From assembly GCF_001640025.1 (NCBI RefSeq), contig NC_031672.1, positions 5,518,001 through 5,582,000 on the forward strand: 64,000 nt of DNA, in the 5' to 3' direction. A program made the translations under genes and the position numbers. This stretch comes from Sugiyamaella lignohabitans (taxonomy: Eukaryota > Ascomycota > Dipodascomycetes > Dipodascales > Trichomonascaceae). This document shows positions 42,347 to 53,228 of this stretch, piece by piece; positions within the stretch are counted from its first letter, which is position 1; the number at the start of each line of letters is the position of its first letter. The notes beneath the pieces are model-generated. The model made no database searches, was not told the origin of the DNA, and saw nothing but the letters and a program-made list of their open reading frames with translations.

Positions 42347-43244
42347 TCAAATGTAACCAACTCTGCTGGCGACATCAAGAGCATCGTGGTCAGCAGTCAA
42401 TCTAACGAAAGCCTTCTTGGTTCCGTCAGGCTTAACCAAAGTGTTAACCTTGAGCACATCAACATCGTAGAGCTTCTTGACAGCATCCTTGATTTGGTTC
42501 TTGTTGGCCTTGATGGCAACCTTGAGAACTAAGGTGTTGGACTCCTCGATCTTCTTGATGGCACCCTCACTGTTGACGTGGCTGACAATGATGTTGTGCT
42601 CGTCAAGTCTGGGGTAGTGAGCAATGCTCTTACGCTCGTACTTGGGGTTTCTAGCGAGCTTGAGAGTCTTGGGTTGACGGAAGGTAGCAGAAGTGCGGAC
42701 CTTGAGGACCTTCTTGCCGTTGACACCCTTGACAACGGCCTTCTTGGCAGCGAGAGCCTTTTGAGCGGAAGCTATAACTTGTTAGTATTCTTCACTCCTT
42801 ATACAGAGACTCAGCTAAATGAACACATAAATCTGAAGGAATGGTAACGGTCAAAAGGTCGGTTACAGAAATTGAGTATTATGCAGTAGTAACATAAAGC
42901 GGTTCATATTAAAGAACTGTTGTAACATAGTTCATTTGTCGAGTCCTCATTCTACTAGATCTCAAATCATCTCATCCATAAAGTCGATTTGTATCTTAAA
43001 TGTTGATTCAATCAATAAAAAAAACGATCAAAAGTTGATTACGATACACATCAGAATTTCAAGAGCGAAAAATTTTAGGAAACATGTCGAATATACAGTT
43101 CGAATATTTTAACGGTCGTTCAATATTGTTATTTAAAGAGTTTGGGCCCACAAACAATGGAGTTACCAGTCCAATAATACCTTCAGATTCATTTGTACAG
43201 TTTTGCAATCTTCTAATTTGATCAAACATACCCTTTGGAGCCAT
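42347..43244 (-). CDS. RPL25: 60S ribosomal protein uL23 (Rpl25), two exons
   Basis: Ribosomal protein at the peptide tunnel exit of the large subunit, where SRP and nascent-chain factors dock. It shows no long open frame because exon 1 is only 13 nt (43244-43232, MAPK plus one base); exon 2 is 42771-42347. Spliced product of 145 residues: [20 protein letters not shown], then [18 protein letters not shown] in the middle and [20 protein letters not shown] to the C-terminal [11 protein letters not shown], nearly colinear with yeast Rpl25 (142). The 460-bp phase-1 intron has GTATGT and GAATACTAACAAGTTATAG. The intron sits at the same place, after a 13-nt exon, in budding yeast. A HomolD-type box lies 138 bp upstream. 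Confidence 0.97.
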
Positions 43245-44512
43245 TTTTATTTATGCTTTGATGTGTTGAAGTTTGGTGTTGCCGAACTGTCGTGAAAATG
43301 ACTTTGCTATGTACACCCTCGAGTACCAGTATGTGCGCATATGGACGAACTGGAGTGAGTGGTGAGTGAGTGGATTTGTCACAGTCACATATAGTTATTT
43401 CCTATTTAGGAAGGTGCGTTTTATAAATGCTCACTGTATGCTCTATGCAGGCATCCTAGCTGCTGTAGGGCTGAGTATCTTATCAGAAGATAGATCGACA
43501 ATCATGCCATCTCACACAGAGAACTAGGGCCCAACTGCTCTTATTCGTTAGTAGTAATCGGACCCATCTGTCCACTCTGTTGTTGGCAGATCACTCTAGC
43601 TATTGTTCTAATCCACATTTGGGGACTTTTTGGATCAGGTTGTGTTTTTGATTCAAACTGCATCAAGAATGTTCCAAGCCGAGCTCGCTATTCAATGGTG
43701 GGCTTGGGAGAGCCAGTAGCGAACATTGCGGCCACTGTGGGCAATTCTCAGAAACCTGATGAGGGCATAATCAAATGAGTGAAATAATGTGATTGACTGC
43801 TGGCTAACATTATACCCATATTGGCGTCTTGTGATCGTGTAATAGCTGTTAAAATTATATTTATAGATTTTGATAAATATTATAAATATATAGATTTTGA
43901 TCACTGCCAGTAAGCGTTCTGAAGTGTAATTCCTCAGCATCTGTAAATTCGGGCGAAAATATACTCTTTATCAGAATGTTAATTATTTGGTACCTGAATC
44001 TGTAGTGAAGTGATAATTGGATTTCAGTGCGACCGTTTAATATGTTACAGAGCTGTATGACCCCCTCGACAACTCCTCCCCTTGATCCCTGGTCGATCTC
44101 TACTTTCAATGGAACCACGCATATGTTGACTTCAGTGAAATGAACGCGCTTCAACTTCGGATATTCCCACTATTCTTACCATAATGACATAGTCCAGAAA
44201 TCAGCCGTGTCTGGGGTTTTAACGATGATATCGGATTACAACCGTTTAGAATCAAGAGTCCAAATAGGCTTGAACCAGAATTTCATCTATAGCAGGGATG
44301 TTCACGACATTTATAGGCATAGTGGAGTTTTGGGAGGCATTGCTGGATAACAGCCACTTTTTGATCGGCTATGCATGATACCTCTTGATATTGATGAAGT
44401 GGGTCATGGCTAGCAAAAGACGGAGACCGAACAGGTTGATTTAACTTTTTGTGTTGCCCTGTATATTTCGTGTAGGTGGCATATTGTATATATAGAACTT
44501 TCTACAAATGCG
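43245..44512. other. intergenic region between RPL25 and PAC1
   Basis: 1.27 kb divergent region. Besides the HomolD-type box it has an imperfect GTGAGTG repeat near 43355-43372 and two unconvincing minus-strand frames (43692-43940 and 43861-44154) without recognisable motifs. No RNA gene seen. Confidence 0.5.
43382..43389 (-). promoter_or_regulatory. HomolD-type box upstream of RPL25
   Basis: CAGTCACA on the plus strand (TGTGACTG in the direction of RPL25), 138 bp before the ATG. HomolD (CAGTCACA) is the core ribosomal-protein promoter element of fission yeast. The exact 8-bp match at a fitting distance is seen; function here is inferred. Confidence 0.5.
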
Positions 44513-45947
44513 ATGCAGTCTTTTTCCTCTTTATTGTCAGACCGACAAAGATTCGAATTGTGAGTTGTTCCAAGCTACCGCTAGATTTGGCGACACAACA
44601 TACTAACCTCGTAGGAACCGGTCAATTGTAGCATATTTATCACAGAATGGGGTTTCTCCAGATCTCTTATCAACAGTTGCATCTACGATAGAATATCAGC
44701 CTGATACCACTAATGGAAATGCTCTTTCATTAGATTCAGAGGAAACTAGGCGGCAAGCACAGATCTTAGAGAAGAAATGGACTTCTGTTGTGAGATTACA
44801 GAGAAAGGTCCTAGATCTGGAAGCTCAAGTGACGAGTTTAAAAGAAGAGTTAGATAATGTCACGTCTATTGGTAATGGTGCCCTATCCAGTCGGAACAGT
44901 AAACAAGATCCTACAACGTGGCTACCTCGGGCACCTGCAAAATATGCTCTATCTGGTCATAGACAACCTATCACATCATTAGCATTTCACAAGTTTTTCT
45001 CGGTCCTAGCATCAGCTAGTGAAGATGGCATGATTAAAATCTGGGACTGGGAACTTGGCGAACTAGAAAGAACTATTAAAGCTCATACCAAGTCTGTTTT
45101 GGATATTGATTTCGGTGGGCCATCGAGAGACGAGATTCTACTAGCATCCTGTTCATCAGATCTTACCATTAAAATCTGGGACCCATCGAATGATTATTCC
45201 AATGTGCGTACCTTGACAGGTCATGATCATACCATCTCCAGTGTACGATTCACTCCCTCAGGTACTCATTTGATATCGGCATCACGAGACAAGACCATCC
45301 GCATCTGGGAAGTCAAGAGTGGCTATTCCATCAAAACTATCCATGGTCATTCGGAGTGGGTTCGAAGCATAAGCGTGTCATTAGACGGCAATTATATCCT
45401 GTCAGGAGGAATAGATCAATCTGCGAGAATCTCTAGCTTCAGCACTGGTGAAGGTAAACTACAATTTATTGGTCACGACCACGTTATTGAGCATGTTGTA
45501 TTTGCTCCAAAGTCTGCGTACCCTTACTTAGCAGCTCTCGAAGGGCTGGAACAGCCTGTTACTTCGATTTATTCGCCATCGTTCGAATACGTCGCGACTG
45601 CTTCTCGAGACAAGACCATCAAGATATGGAACTCTCGACAAGAGCTCATTGCAACTCTAGTGGGTCATGAGAACTGGGTACGAGCCATAGAATTCCATCC
45701 GGGTGGTAAATACCTGCTTAGTGTGTCAGACGACAAAAGCATTCGGTGTTGGGATCTGAGTCAGCAGGGTCGGTGTGTAAAAACAATTCAAGAGGCCCAT
45801 CACCATTTTGTAAGCTGTATAAAATGGGCCCCACCAGCGGCATCGGTTGACGAGGATCCTGCGACGTCTACCAACTTAGATTTAAAGAACATGAGGGGAT
45901 TAATAGCAACTGGTAGTGTAGATTTAGAAATAAAGGTGTGGACGTGA
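44513..45947 (+). CDS. PAC1: Pac1/LIS1 dynein regulator, two exons
   Basis: LIS1 homologue that binds the dynein motor and supports nuclear migration at microtubule plus ends. The annotatable frame lacks an ATG because exon 1 is 47 nt (44513-44559, [15 protein letters not shown] plus two bases). Exon 2 is 44615-45947. The phase-2 intron (55 bp, GTGAGT, CATACTAACCTCGTAG) joins RQRFEL to [12 protein letters not shown], recreating the LisH motif as in human LIS1 (QRDELNRAIADYLRSNGY). 459 residues. A coiled coil at about 85-115 ([20 protein letters not shown]) precedes WD40 blades, including [40 protein letters not shown] and [20 protein letters not shown]. The length fits fungal Pac1/NudF (yeast Pac1 494). 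Confidence 0.94.
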
Positions 45948-46149
45948 TGTGACACCTAGCATTAATGATGTATGAATAATAAACTAATAAAGCAACGCAT
46001 GTATCTCTATGACTCCGCAGCCTAGCTATAGCCACAAGTTCATGGGTGAATAAAAGAACTTAATGAGAAAAGGAGAATAAAGTTTAAAAAAGTAAACGAT
46101 TCGGTATATCATTAATTAGATGATTAAACGATTAAAGAGAAGAGCCTAG

Positions 46150-48471
46150 CTATTTAGGAGACAATAATGGACGGGTGTCATCGTTGGAACCATCGCGATC
46201 GCGATTACTTCTAATGGAGTTTGAAGGGCTTGATCTGTTGGACAGAGGTTGATCACTATGAACGCTCACATCTTCAATCACGACTTTATTTACGCCATGA
46301 ACATTGATAACACTCTCAATAATACCACCAACCCGATAGCTATGACTTTCAGGGATTGAGGGGCTCACAACACGGCTCTCATAGGCAAGATCCCCATCAT
46401 GATCGTGCTCGAAAGAACGTTTACCAACACTACTGGCCAGGGCTTCTTGAACAGCTCCAAGTTCTGAAACTGTTACAGGCCCCTTCTTGGCGGTCGGGAC
46501 AGAAAGCAACTGGTCATCAATTGGTATCGATCCAGAAGATCCTCCACGAGTACCATGGGATGTATGATACGGTTCGGTCTTGGAAGCGTTTTTGGGACCC
46601 CCACTAGCAGGAATCAAAGGCGAATTAACTGCGCTATTGGTACCAGCAGTGTTAGGACCTGTTCCTAGGGCGCGCTTAACAGTGATATTTCTAGTGGTTG
46701 TAGGAATTGGGTTAGATGCTTTATTAGATGGTCCAAGCTTTGGAAAGGGTCGGTCTCCAGCGCCCTCCTGTGAATGAGAAGCTAATGCAGTAAGTACATT
46801 TTCAAAGCAAAGAGATGTACGGGGGGAAGAACGGGTAGGTGGCGTTTCCAGGGCAATTTGATCATGGGTTGTATTTGTATCGGCAGTAGATGATCCATTG
46901 GTCGCTGTGTAGTTGGTAGTACCATTGGGAACTTCGCCAGACACATGATTGTAACTGTGGGTCTTAGTCAAGGGACCAGGATGGGCACGACGAATAGCCT
47001 TGTGAACATCAATATAAACATCAGACTCATCTACAATCTCCTCACCAATAAGCTCTTCAATAACATCTTCGAGAGTCAATACACCTAATGCTCCATAAGG
47101 TTCACCTGGATTATCCGATACAATGATCATGTGCGATTTACCTTCTTGGAAGTAGTTTAGAATATTCAAACATGAGGTATCAGGCCCAGTTTCAGGCAAA
47201 GTTGCCAAAGGAAATGACGAAATAGGAAGAGCATCTTCAGGATCATAAGTGATAAGAATACGAACAAGCAGCATACCAATAAAGTTCTCAGGCTCGCCAG
47301 GTTCATGAATAGGAATACGGTTGAAACCGGTGTGAAGAATTTGTTCCATCGTCTTTTCATCAAGAATTGTATCAGCACTAAGAACAAATACATCCTCCAT
47401 AGGAGTCATGATGGTCCCAACTGGTTTCTCCTTCAAATCCAATACAGCAGAAATAATTGTCACTTCATCCTGGTTTAATCTTTCAACTCCCATATTCTTA
47501 TGAAGAGTGACTAATGTCTTCAGGCCCGCCTTTTTATACACAGTACCATGGCCCTCACCAAGAGTGTGATCTAATAACAGGGCTATGGGGTATGCAACGG
47601 GGTACATAAGATACATGAGACCCAACACAAAAGGAGCAAATGCAGCACCAACCGCAAGTCCATAACGAACTGAAATTGATTGAGGAATAATTTCACCGAA
47701 GATAACAATTGCAACAGTTGACGATACAACAGCAGGCCAGCCGCCGCCTAAGCAACGGTCTAACACAATGGGTAGTGTCTCATTTGTTATAACATTTCCT
47801 AACAACAACGTGACCAATACCCAGTGCTTACCTTTGCTAAGAAGAGTAAGGACTTTGTCAGCAGATTTACGTTCGCTGGGGGATCCAGATTGTTTCATAA
47901 CCTCCAAATATATTTCATCCTGGCCCATCAAGCCAAGAGTGAGACCAGCAAAAACACCACCAAGGATAACTAGGAATGCCGAGACGGACATATTTAGCAA
48001 AAAGTCAGACTCATCTTCCAGAGCAGGGCCATCGCCATCACTTGACTCCTGTATTGATGCATGATGAATAGGATAAGCTGAAATAGCTGGCAACAAGCCG
48101 ATAAGGGCAACTAAAAGTCTGGCAATGGATAATGTAGTTGAGGTTCCTAATTTTATACGGCCGCCAGTGCTCATTTCAACAGTAGTATCGCTACCAGTGC
48201 TCTCATCTGAATTAGGCACAATAGCTGAAATAGGAGCAATCTTGTATGATTTGTCCTTGATATTTCTATCACTAACAACCACCTTACCACTAGCACTAAT
48301 GTGCTCTTTGCACAGGTTCTTCCTGTCACGTTGAGCTCTTTTCTTGGTATGTGAAACAGCAGGAGCCAGGGCAGTGACTCCAGTGCCAGGCGCACCATTC
48401 AACTGCCCTGCCTGTCGAGTATTGGTCGGGGCGTGGCAACATATACTGGGATCTCCGTCGGATTCAGACAT
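46150..48471 (-). CDS. MAM3: Mam3-like CNNM/DUF21-CBS membrane protein
   Basis: CNNM-family membrane protein; budding yeast Mam3 sits in the vacuole membrane and affects mitochondrial morphology and metal sensitivity, and animal members handle magnesium. 773 residues (yeast Mam3 706). A polar N-terminus of about 110 residues is followed by hydrophobic helices: one near 115-135, then the DUF21 core (about 155-330) with [20 protein letters not shown] and [20 protein letters not shown]. Two CBS domains at about 345-490 show [37 protein letters not shown] and [20 protein letters not shown]. The C-terminal 280 residues are low-complexity Ser/Thr/Gly. A 5'-UTR intron is likely. Confidence 0.93.
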   Translation of the reverse strand: MSESDGDPSICCHAPTNTRQAGQLNGAPGTGVTALAPAVSHTKKRAQRDRKNLCKEHISASGKVVVSDRNIKDKSYKIAPISAIVPNSDESTGSDTTVEMSTGGRIKLGTSTTLSIARLLVALIGLLPAISAYPIHHASIQESSDGDGPALEDESDFLLNMSVSAFLVILGGVFAGLTLGLMGQDEIYLEVMKQSGSPSERKSADKVLTLLSKGKHWVLVTLLLGNVITNETLPIVLDRCLGGGWPAVVSSTVAIVIFGEIIPQSISVRYGLAVGAAFAPFVLGLMYLMYPVAYPIALLLDHTLGEGHGTVYKKAGLKTLVTLHKNMGVERLNQDEVTIISAVLDLKEKPVGTIMTPMEDVFVLSADTILDEKTMEQILHTGFNRIPIHEPGEPENFIGMLLVRILITYDPEDALPISSFPLATLPETGPDTSCLNILNYFQEGKSHMIIVSDNPGEPYGALGVLTLEDVIEELIGEEIVDESDVYIDVHKAIRRAHPGPLTKTHSYNHVSGEVPNGTTNYTATNGSSTADTNTTHDQIALETPPTRSSPRTSLCFENVLTALASHSQEGAGDRPFPKLGPSNKASNPIPTTTRNITVKRALGTGPNTAGTNSAVNSPLIPASGGPKNASKTEPYHTSHGTRGGSSGSIPIDDQLLSVPTAKKGPVTVSELGAVQEALASSVGKRSFEHDHDGDLAYESRVVSPSIPESHSYRVGGIIESVINVHGVNKVVIEDVSVHSDQPLSNRSSPSNSIRSNRDRDGSNDDTRPLLSPK

Positions 48472-48484
48472 ATACTTGGATGAA

Positions 48485-48877
48485 CTAAAATAAATCGTCG
48501 TTAGTAAATGCGGTCTTGCTAATTGAAATGATAAAAGTGCAATTTTTGGGGATCAAAAACGTTATCAAGATATGAACCACGAGGAAAGATAAGGTCCAAT
48601 TGCGTCAAGGCAGTCATCTAGACGGCACAGTTCGGTTCACGAGCCCAATCTCGGATAATTCATGACAAAGAGATACCGTCAATAATATATCGAACGTATT
48701 AAGAATCAACTTCAAAAAGCTAGTAATTCCAAAATGTGCATAAAAAAATGGTTGCCTGATCAAAAATAAAGCTAGTGAATATAACAAGAACCAGTGAACG
48801 AAGAATGCCAAAAGCTTGATAGGGGTATATGCCAGTTGAGACGACCGAACAAATACACTCTCTGTTTAGATACTTAC
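48485..48877 (-). other. probable 5'-UTR intron of MAM3
   Basis: On the minus strand GTAAGTATC starts at 48877 and TACTAAC with an ATTTATTTTAG acceptor ends at 48485, only 13 nt before the MAM3 ATG. No ATG lies in the preceding 90 nt, so the first exon would be non-coding. Signals match the coding introns here. Confidence 0.6.
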
Positions 48878-49980
48878 TTGATATGCAAAGAACGATAAAT
48901 ATATAACTTCAAAAATAATCAGTTCGTAAGCTCGAAATAGATCAAACGTCTTAGTTCAAATTTAAGCTTCGAAAACGTGGAGTTGTGTGTGTAGCTAGAA
49001 ACGTGGAGCGAACTACAGTTAGAAAATTAGCCTCTCACAAATAGTAGGAATGTAAGATGCAATCTTTTGCATCCCCCGTGCTCCTTTCATTTGCTTCGAG
49101 ACGTGCACGGCCAGCCATTTGGATTGATGCCGCGCGCATAAGCGGGCATGATCGCCAGGAATATCCCATTTATAGAAGGCCAATTCGACGCCCCGGCCGT
49201 TGGTCTAATTAAAACCTAAACCCATCAGTCAATGTCTTATTAGTTTGTTTGGTATTTACAGAGGGTAAGTTATTCTGAGAATCGACGGCTGGCACTAGCA
49301 AGATTCCAAATTCTCATAATTGGCTATATTAATTTATTTGGTCAAGTTATTACTGGCCAAGTCATCATCCGAGAAGCATATGAATAGACTATCGCAGTCC
49401 GACGCATGCATGGCGCAGGTCACTCGTTATCAGAGTTTCCAATTGTAGATATCTGAGGGATATAAAAAAATGCCAGCGTGGGGTTTTTCCGATGTAGCAA
49501 TTAGTGGGGTAAATTGGGTTTTCAGTGTCACGAGTCAGATAATGTAAGTCGCGAATCTAGTTATCGGCTTTTATTCAAGGTCATGAGTGGCCAAGTATAT
49601 TAAGACATTGATCGGCCATTGCTGGCGTTCGGTGCAGCTTATCTATGCAGGGTCTTAAAATGCTGCTGAAGATCGCTAGCATGATTCATTGTGGTTACTA
49701 TGCTCCTCTCACTATTTTTTGGTGAGTAATGTCAATTAGTAAGAGAGCTGGCTATTGACTGGATTTTAGTCAATGGGGTCCATATGGGTTTATCACGCCA
49801 TTGTTGAGCCTGCGTCCCTCTGGTAATACTATAACACCTATAAAAGTGCTACAATATTATACACACACTGTAAAGGTTACCAAAAATGGCTGAGTTTATG
49901 ATACAAGCGAAATGATCAAAATCAACCAAATCAATTACCGGAGGCAATCTAGACAGAAAAGAAATCAGTTTACATAACAT
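48878..49980. other. intergenic region between MAM3 and the transhydrogenase gene
   Basis: About 1.1 kb with the presumed MAM3 first exon and promoter. A moderately GC-rich stretch lies at 49095-49200 (GCCGCGCGC near 49130). No frame, RNA gene or repeat recognised. Confidence 0.45.
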
Positions 49981-51471
49981 TTAATAGCTAAGGGAGTCAC
50001 TTAGGATACCTTCCAAGTACTCGGCGACAAGGCCGTCGTCAGCGGTATGAACTGCAGGAGCTAAGTTGAGTACACGACGTTGTGGGAGGGCCCCTTTGAC
50101 TAAAGCGGGGAGATCAGCTGAAGAAAATCCGAGGGCCGAGATGCCACGAGGCTGGTCACCAAGTTTGTTATACAAAAAGTCTTGAATGGCTTCGCTGAGT
50201 ACTTCACCAGCAGACTCAAGCTTGACATTAGAAGTGTCGACGCCAAAGAGACGAGCAGCTTCGAGATGGCGTTCAGGGTTTGAAGGGGCCGTAAATTTGA
50301 ATACAGCAGGTGCAGTGACGGCTACACTGACACCATGTGGGATAATAGGATGATCTACTTCATAACCATAATGTTTATACCCCTTATTTTGACTGGATAA
50401 TGGGTATGACAAACCGTGAGCAAGATGTACACCACTATTATTAAGACAGATACCTGCAAGGGTAGCAGCTAAGACTGTTTGCTCTTGGGCTACAAAATCC
50501 TCAGGGTCCTTGACGGAACGAGGTAGGTATTCTACGATGAGTTTCATGGCAGCAGTACAAAAAATGTCTGAAATAGGGTTGGCTCCTTGGTATGCTGGAC
50601 GTAAAATTGGATCCTTGGGGCGAGGAGTACGCTGGTTATATGGAATAGTGGTATAAGACTCAAGAGCATGACACAATACGTCAAGACCAGACGATGCCTT
50701 GACAGACGCTGGCATGGTACTAGCATTCAATGGATCAACCATACCGAGAATGGGTTTAATCGCACGAGATGCGATACCGGTCTTGGATTTCTGACTGGTC
50801 AAATCAAAGATAGCAGTACCAGTAGTCTCGGATCCAGTACCTGCGGTAGTAGGAACTGCAATTAGTGGAAACACTTGGCGCTCCACGGGCATGCCTTTAC
50901 CAACAGGAGCATTGACAAAGTCCATTAAATCAGCTTCAGGATAAGTTTGGAATAGATTGGCGATCTTGGCGGTATCCATGACGGAACCACCACCTACTGC
51001 CAAGTAAGCATTAGGCTGATGTTGACGGGCCCAATCTATGGCATGACGAATGCCGTGATCTTTGGGCTCGACAATAACATCCGAGTAAATTTCATATTTG
51101 ATTCCTTGCGAGTCCAGAGATTCAACAGCAGCTTTAACAGCCGTTTTATCCAGTAAATTTTTGTCTGTAAACAATGCTACTTTGTCTGCACCCAAGTGCT
51201 TGAAATCATAGCCGACTTCACGAGTCACTCCTAAACCATATCGAATGCTACTAAAACTCATTTCAAATGCATAATCCGCCTCGACAGCATTTCTCGAAGC
51301 GCCAAAAGCTCGCTGAGCCAACATGGTACTGGCAGCAGACTTCAATCCAGCACCAACTGCTTTGCCAGTACACCCATGGCAAGGACAAGCAGGGGGGTGT
51401 TTCTGAGCGTGTTTTAAAAGCGATAATGCCGCTTGTTTCTTAGACCGAACTGTCCTGATGAGCATTTTCAT
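49981..51471 (-). CDS. hydroxyacid-oxoacid transhydrogenase (ADHFE1 type), mitochondrial
   Basis: Iron-type alcohol dehydrogenase family member; in animals it couples oxidation of 4-hydroxybutyrate to reduction of 2-oxoglutarate, giving D-2-hydroxyglutarate. 496 residues. The N-terminus is basic (MKMLIRTVRSKKQAALSLLK), consistent with mitochondrial import, followed by an unusual Cys/His cluster ACPCHGCTG at residues 33-41. Core motifs are YLAVGGGSVMDTAKI (nucleotide binding), VPTTAGTGSETTGTAIFDL, the helix SSGLDVLCHALESY with a metal-binding His, and GVHLAHGLSYPLSS then HPIIPHGVSVAVTAP with further His ligands. Single exon, ATG at 51471. I do not recognise a budding yeast orthologue. The real substrate could be another hydroxy acid. 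Confidence 0.88.
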   Translation of the reverse strand: MKMLIRTVRSKKQAALSLLKHAQKHPPACPCHGCTGKAVGAGLKSAASTMLAQRAFGASRNAVEADYAFEMSFSSIRYGLGVTREVGYDFKHLGADKVALFTDKNLLDKTAVKAAVESLDSQGIKYEIYSDVIVEPKDHGIRHAIDWARQHQPNAYLAVGGGSVMDTAKIANLFQTYPEADLMDFVNAPVGKGMPVERQVFPLIAVPTTAGTGSETTGTAIFDLTSQKSKTGIASRAIKPILGMVDPLNASTMPASVKASSGLDVLCHALESYTTIPYNQRTPRPKDPILRPAYQGANPISDIFCTAAMKLIVEYLPRSVKDPEDFVAQEQTVLAATLAGICLNNSGVHLAHGLSYPLSSQNKGYKHYGYEVDHPIIPHGVSVAVTAPAVFKFTAPSNPERHLEAARLFGVDTSNVKLESAGEVLSEAIQDFLYNKLGDQPRGISALGFSSADLPALVKGALPQRRVLNLAPAVHTADDGLVAEYLEGILSDSLSY

Positions 51472-51788
51472 ATATCAAACTAATGAGAGATTGAATGTTG
51501 TATGTGTCTCTTGTTTTGCTGTTTTCTGCCAAAAAGAATATGATGCTCAGCTATTGGTCTTTCGAAGTTAATATACATCCGCATTGGCAGCTGCAAGATT
51601 GTTTACCCGCCATACCCCACGTCGGAGCAGCCGCGGTTACCCCAGCTTTTCGGGGTGCAGGTCGGCCGAGCCGCCGATGTATACTTCGAAAACTGGGGGT
51701 TTACTGAAAGCTTATAAGCTCTATCCATTAAATAATTACTACATTACCATTATAAATAATAAAAAAAATTTTAATCCCCCTAGAACTA
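51472..51788. other. promoter region of the transhydrogenase gene
   Basis: 317 bp. A GC-rich patch at 51610-51690 holds ACCCCAC (51614) and an inverted repeat ACCCC at 51639-51643 with GGGGT at 51652-51656, spaced by eight bases. Such C4/G4 boxes resemble sites of Mig1- or Adr1-like zinc-finger proteins; that reading is inference. Confidence 0.4.
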
Positions 51789-53228
51789 TTAAATGTTCTT
51801 ATAAATAGCATTATCGCCTTCGCGCATTACACTCTGGTTCTCAACGCGCTCAGCAATATCGATCTCTTCTCCAGTATCTTCAGTGCATACACGGTCCCAA
51901 GCAGCCAGGGTCTCAAATGTAACGATAACAGTCAATAGCAAAGCTACAATACCCATTAATAGCGTTGCTGACATGTTTGCAAATGGCAAAAATGCAATAG
52001 TTATGCCCACCGGAACTCGCCAGATGACTCGCCAGTGCTTTGGTACCCACTTTTGACCCGGATCATCATCACATTTAGAGAGGATACTGATTATATAGTT
52101 GGCTAACAGTCCAACACCAATACCTCCGCAAAAAAGAAACGAATAGTTTCTCTTGAGTTGATACACTTCATGCTCACCAAGATGTTCGCTTTCCGCAACC
52201 TCAGCGAATTCATATGATGCCAGCTCACCAGCAGCATCAGCAGCAAGAACCAGAGCTGCATTTAACGGCATATGGGCATATAGCCATGCAATAGCGGTCT
52301 GTTTACTGCGTCGAAGAGCGTGTGTCCATTTGGAGCTTCCATCGCCATTGAAGTAGATCCAATTCAAATCATAGGCAATCAACAGAGTAAAAAAAGCTCT
52401 CAGCAGCTTGAGATTGAATCCAATCTGTGCCGGTGATTCATATACAATAACATATAAGAATTCACCTAGAACAATAACATAAAATGCTTCATATCGCTCA
52501 ATTTCATGGTTCAAATCTAAAGCTGTGGTATGGGTCGCTTTTAATATACCTCTCCAAAAGGTGCTATAGTTGAATGCAAAAAAGAATTGCTCACAGGCGA
52601 TTGCGACAATTGCTAAAGCAATTTTCACTCTAACTGGAGTCCAAATCGTAGACAGCCATATACCACAGGTGATAACGACAAATGTGGCAAGCGATCTCAT
52701 AACCTTCCGGTGTTCAGGGATATAAAACGTGTAGGCGAAAATAACTCCGTACACAGAGATTCGACTCACAATATAGATTCCTACTACCAGACCAGTATAT
52801 TTGGTAGATGAGCCGGCTAATTGGGCATTGTTACCATACATAACAATAAGACACATCTGCCAGAACACTAAACACCGCTGAGTTAAATCGTCATTATAAT
52901 AATAGTTCATGAAATCTCTCATATCACCCCACATCTGCCATGCCGGAATACCCACTAACAAGTATTTTAAAAGATTTAACCCTGTGGGATCTTCTGTGAC
53001 AATATGAGCCAAGTTTGCTACCATACCAACGAATAACAAATCGAGGAAGATCTCAAATCGACCACTACTTCGCTCCCCCTCTGTTTTATAAAGAGTATTA
53101 TCGTAGAAATACTGGAGAGCCCTTGGTTTCACAAATGGTCTTGAAGATCCATCCACACCTTTTTTCATCCAAACCACATGGACACCGCCATGTTTGTCCT
53201 GGTGGAACTGGGGACTCTGTTCAGACAT
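51789..53228 (-). CDS. LtrA-family multi-pass membrane protein
   Basis: Member of the bacterial low-temperature-requirement A (LtrA) family found in many fungi; function not established. The ATG at 53228 (MSEQSPQFHQDKHGGVHVVW) is preferred because the frame beyond it begins with TTG. 479 residues. The hallmark ERSSGRFEIFLDLLFVGMVA near residues 52-71 matches the family pattern (E..T.LELF.DLVFV.A). At least ten hydrophobic segments follow, and ERYEAFYVIVLGEFLYVI near 245-262 is the second conserved family element (ER..lf.IIvLGE). The C-terminus is short, acidic and cytosolic-looking (TEDTGEEIDIAERVENQ). Single exon. It lies in tandem downstream of YAP1 on the same strand and upstream of the transhydrogenase gene. 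Confidence 0.85.
   Translation of the reverse strand: MSEQSPQFHQDKHGGVHVVWMKKGVDGSSRPFVKPRALQYFYDNTLYKTEGERSSGRFEIFLDLLFVGMVANLAHIVTEDPTGLNLLKYLLVGIPAWQMWGDMRDFMNYYYNDDLTQRCLVFWQMCLIVMYGNNAQLAGSSTKYTGLVVGIYIVSRISVYGVIFAYTFYIPEHRKVMRSLATFVVITCGIWLSTIWTPVRVKIALAIVAIACEQFFFAFNYSTFWRGILKATHTTALDLNHEIERYEAFYVIVLGEFLYVIVYESPAQIGFNLKLLRAFFTLLIAYDLNWIYFNGDGSSKWTHALRRSKQTAIAWLYAHMPLNAALVLAADAAGELASYEFAEVAESEHLGEHEVYQLKRNYSFLFCGGIGVGLLANYIISILSKCDDDPGQKWVPKHWRVIWRVPVGITIAFLPFANMSATLLMGIVALLLTVIVTFETLAAWDRVCTEDTGEEIDIAERVENQSVMREGDNAIYKNI

Noticed and set aside
42772..43231. box C/D snoRNA inside the RPL25 intron
   Set aside because: GATGATT-like and CTGA elements occur but without a terminal stem or correct C-box sequence.
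43861..44154. 97-codon minus-strand frame between RPL25 and PAC1
   Set aside because: No recognisable domain and low-complexity AT-rich C-terminal part; treated as chance.
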